DNA from: Phorcus lineatus
Taxonomy: Eukaryota > Mollusca > Gastropoda > Trochida > Trochidae
Assembly (NCBI GenBank): GCA_921293015.1
Contig: OV121083.1
Location: forward strand, 32,790,908 to 32,854,907
DNA: 64,000 nt
Direction: 5' to 3'
In this document: positions 61,665 through 64,000 of the stretch, in pieces
Numbering within the stretch: position 1 is the stretch's first letter
Layout of the letters: every line of letters starts with the position of its first letter
Notes under the pieces: generated by a model
Databases searched by the model: none
What the model saw: only the letters and a program-made list of their open reading frames with translations
Told to the model about the DNA's origin: nothing
Translations under genes and position numbers: made by a program

Positions 61665-61945
61665 GCACTGAAACTTAGAATCACGGAGTCTGTCATCAGT
61701 AGCGAGTGTGACCACTTTGGCATCAATGCAAGCATGTAAACGCCTCCTCAATGAAGTCGGATTACGTCAGCAGGGATCCTGTTCCAAATGTTTAACAGAG
61801 CTTGTTTAGCTGTCTCAAATGACGGTCAAGATGATCCCAGAGGTGTTCAATGGGGTTCATATCTGATGAGTTGGCCACGGCAAAATAGTGACGTTGGCGA
61901 GGTAGTCTCTAACATTTCGGGCATTGTGTGGTCTTGCGTTGTGAT
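61665..61945 (-). pseudogene. Tc1/mariner transposase C-terminal relic
   Basis: Reading the minus strand with frameshifts gives NARPHNARNVRDYLANVTIL, PW, then SDMNPIEHLWDHLDR, followed by HLRQLNK and a terminal CLH...GHTRY piece. This order matches the end of Tc1/mariner transposases, including the last catalytic-acid region (NPIEHLWD). It has frame breaks and an in-frame stop, so it is dead. It lies in the SVEP1-like intron upstream of 61066. Confidence 0.75.
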
Positions 61946-62199
61946 TCAAATATATTTTTATTCAAGAAGAACCTGGTTCGGCAAACAAGCATAACTCTGT
62001 TTATGTGGATGCCTCACCAACACATGCATCAGATAAATAAATACACTAAAACTACACACATAATATATGATAATACAAAGCACACTCAAAATAAAGTATG
62101 TGTACAACAAGTGCTATATACATGTTCTTTGCAGTTTGACTTCACAACATATATACATGTATGTATATAATAACACATTTAGCGGTACTTATCAAAGCG

Positions 62200-64000
62200 T
62201 TTAGTCTCATTGAGGTATTGGTGAAGGGACTTTATCATTTGCAAATTGACAATATTAGGGTTTTTTTATAGGTGTTTCGTATAACAAAGTTTGGAGGCTA
62301 TAGCTATTTGCATAGAAAATGAATTATTTCTTGCAACCGTATACAACTCACATGTAAACAGGTAATGTAAAACATCTTCATTGTGATACCCACAAACGCA
62401 TTCAGGAGTGTTTGAAATATATCTATTTACTTTATCTGCGTTCAGATCACTGCACCCAAGCTTAAGTCTACTGTGTATAATCTGACAGAGACGACTTCCA
62501 TAATTCAGGTCAAGAAAATTGCTATTTGCTTCATTATTTTTCAGCAGAGATTTAAATTCACTAATGGTGTTTGCTTGCATGAATTTATCAGTAATGAATT
62601 TCACATCTTCATCGTGTCAGGCAGGAAAGATTGTTCATATGATTTAGTTGAACAGTTCGTTGTCTATAAATTGAACTCGTTTCGTAGATTGCAGTGACTG
62701 TTTTCGGAGATAGAATTTGGAATTAGATTGCAGAGGTAGTTTGGTGCGAGACCGTTAATCATCTTGAAGAAATTTATCAGTTTGATATCCTGTCTTCGAT
62801 CTTTCAGTGGTTTAGACTTTGTTTCGAAGTATAGCTTGTGAGGACTGGTACCACGAACAGCACCACATATAGTAAGGAGTGCATCTAAATGTAATCGCTC
62901 GAGAGAGTGAGACTGATCGATCTTACAGTTCTCCAAGATATGACAACAACAGTCAAATATCGGTAAAATAAACGATTTGTACATGTTTTTAAGGGTTTTA
63001 CTTTAGAGACGGTATTTCAAACCTCGGAGGCAATTTATCATTGGAATAGCTTTCTTAACAATATCTTCAATATGAATTTTCCAAGTGCAATTTTTCTGTA
63101 GCGTTATGCCAAGATGATAATGACTTTCGATTTCTTGTATTAGGATCAGATTCATATTCAAGTTAGTAATTTATTAGTTTTTTGTTTTCCAGAAAAATTA
63201 TTCGTCTCAGTTTTATCAGGTTTGAATTGAACTTGCCATTTATCTGCCCAGAGAGCTATGCAGTCCAAGTCGTCGTTCAGACACGATGCAGCAATATCTC
63301 GATCAGCGACAATTACGCAAGTGGAAGTGTCGTCAGCAAATAAGCTATGTGACTGTCAATGCCATCAACTAGGTCGTTTATGTATATGAGGAAATGTAAC
63401 GGACCCAATACTGAGCCTTGTGGAACGCCGGCAAGTACAGGTTTATAACTGTAACTGTATCCATTAATTTTCAAAATAACTTTCAAACCAGTTTAGAAAT
63501 GATGCCCTTGTCAAATGCCTTACTTATGTCACAAAATACAACCCTAACCTCTTTACCATTATCAAGCCTTTTCGCAATAAAAATATATAAAAATTGGTTA
63601 GTGGTTGATTAACCTGGTATAAAGCCCGACTGTAAGTTGGTTAAGCCTATCGGATAGTATTGTCTCGAAAGTAGTTGAAAACATGTTTAAAGACACATTT
63701 TTCGAAAACTTTAGACAAACAACCCGTACGCGCGACTGGTCTGTAATTAGAACATTAATTAAAACTATTCTTTTTACCAATAGGTATAACTGAAGCTTCT
63801 TCCCAGATTGCTGGAAACGTCAAATGTTGAAGAGACACATTGAATAATTTTGTTAACAAAGGATTATAAACATTTCGCCGCGACTTCAAGAAATCTTCAT
63901 ATTCCATCTGGCCCTGTTGCTTTTGATGGATCAAGGGAGAGAAGGATGTCTTGTACTTCCTCATGTGTAACAGTGATAAAGTTTAGCGATGATGCAGTAT
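62200..64000 (-). pseudogene. Decayed LINE with reverse transcriptase (minus strand)
   Basis: From the right edge inward the minus strand shows RT blocks: WEEASVIPIGKK (63755-63964), then VPQGSVLGPLHFLIYINDL at about 63370-63430, the ADDTSTCVIVADRDIAA block at about 63290-63340 (YADD region, one frame later), and WADKWQVQFKPDKTE at about 63215-63260. The C-terminal frames are 62664-62984 (FILPIFDCCCHILENC) and 62266-62604 (ISNTPECVCGYHNEDVLHYL). Several frameshifts separate them. This is the 3' half of a CR1/Jockey-like LINE in an intron of the SVEP1-like gene, running off the window; same strand as the gene. Confidence 0.75.

Noticed and set aside
1..64000. tRNA, rRNA or snoRNA genes
   Set aside because: I looked for tRNA-like A and B boxes and C/D-box pairs in the introns of HEATR1, a plausible snoRNA host, and saw nothing convincing by eye. 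A covariance-model scan would be decisive.

Overview
The window is eukaryotic, from an invertebrate animal: genes are split by GT-AG introns and the intergenic and intronic sequence is AT-rich and full of repeats. The protein families are metazoan. Several dispersed repeats look molluscan, notably the gagtgagtgagt...taacgccgctt element at 39.1 kb, which resembles one abundant in abalone-type gastropods. I therefore suggest a gastropod mollusc, probably a vetigastropod; the species-level guess is inference.

Three genes account for the coding sequence. (1) 2.7-23.3 kb, minus strand: the first 24 coding exons (about 1,306 residues) of HEATR1, the metazoan UTP10/BAP28 ribosome-biogenesis factor. 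Its 3' part lies beyond base 1, past a 2.7-kb minisatellite of about 19-bp units. (2) 24.9-35.8 kb, plus strand: a complete seven-exon ARMC7 gene (196 residues), divergent from HEATR1 across about 1.5 kb that holds two perfect CRE palindromes and a 27-bp palindrome. (3) 38.1-61.1 kb, minus strand: the 3' two-thirds of an SVEP1-like extracellular mosaic gene, in the order EGF modules, pentraxin/LamG-like domain, 42 CCP (sushi) modules, three short EGF modules. One 6,288-bp exon encodes 36 of the CCPs. The 5' part lies beyond 64 kb, and ARMC7 and this gene converge.

Introns carry decayed transposons: LINE fragments (12.7-13.8, 44.0-44.9 and 62.2-64.0 kb), a DIRS-type gag-only element with short terminal direct repeats and an 11-bp target duplication (27.2-28.4 kb), a DIRS-like polyprotein scrap (45.7-46.5 kb), a piggyBac-like relic (30.1-30.6 kb), a Tc1/mariner relic (61.7-61.9 kb), a possible Polinton-like capsid scrap (26.3 kb), a 3.4-kb inverted-repeat element in HEATR1 intron 4, several MITE or foldback elements, and tandem arrays at 0-2.7, 20.8-21.8, 37.5-38.1 and 39.8-40.2 kb.

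The three genes are not functionally linked as far as can be seen: nucleolar rRNA processing (HEATR1), a small armadillo-repeat protein (ARMC7) and an adhesive extracellular matrix protein (SVEP1-like). I found no previously undescribed multigene system. The most interesting signals are the minisatellite that appears to have grown out of a 5' splice site of the SVEP1-like gene, the gag-only mobile element, and the 36-module CCP exon.
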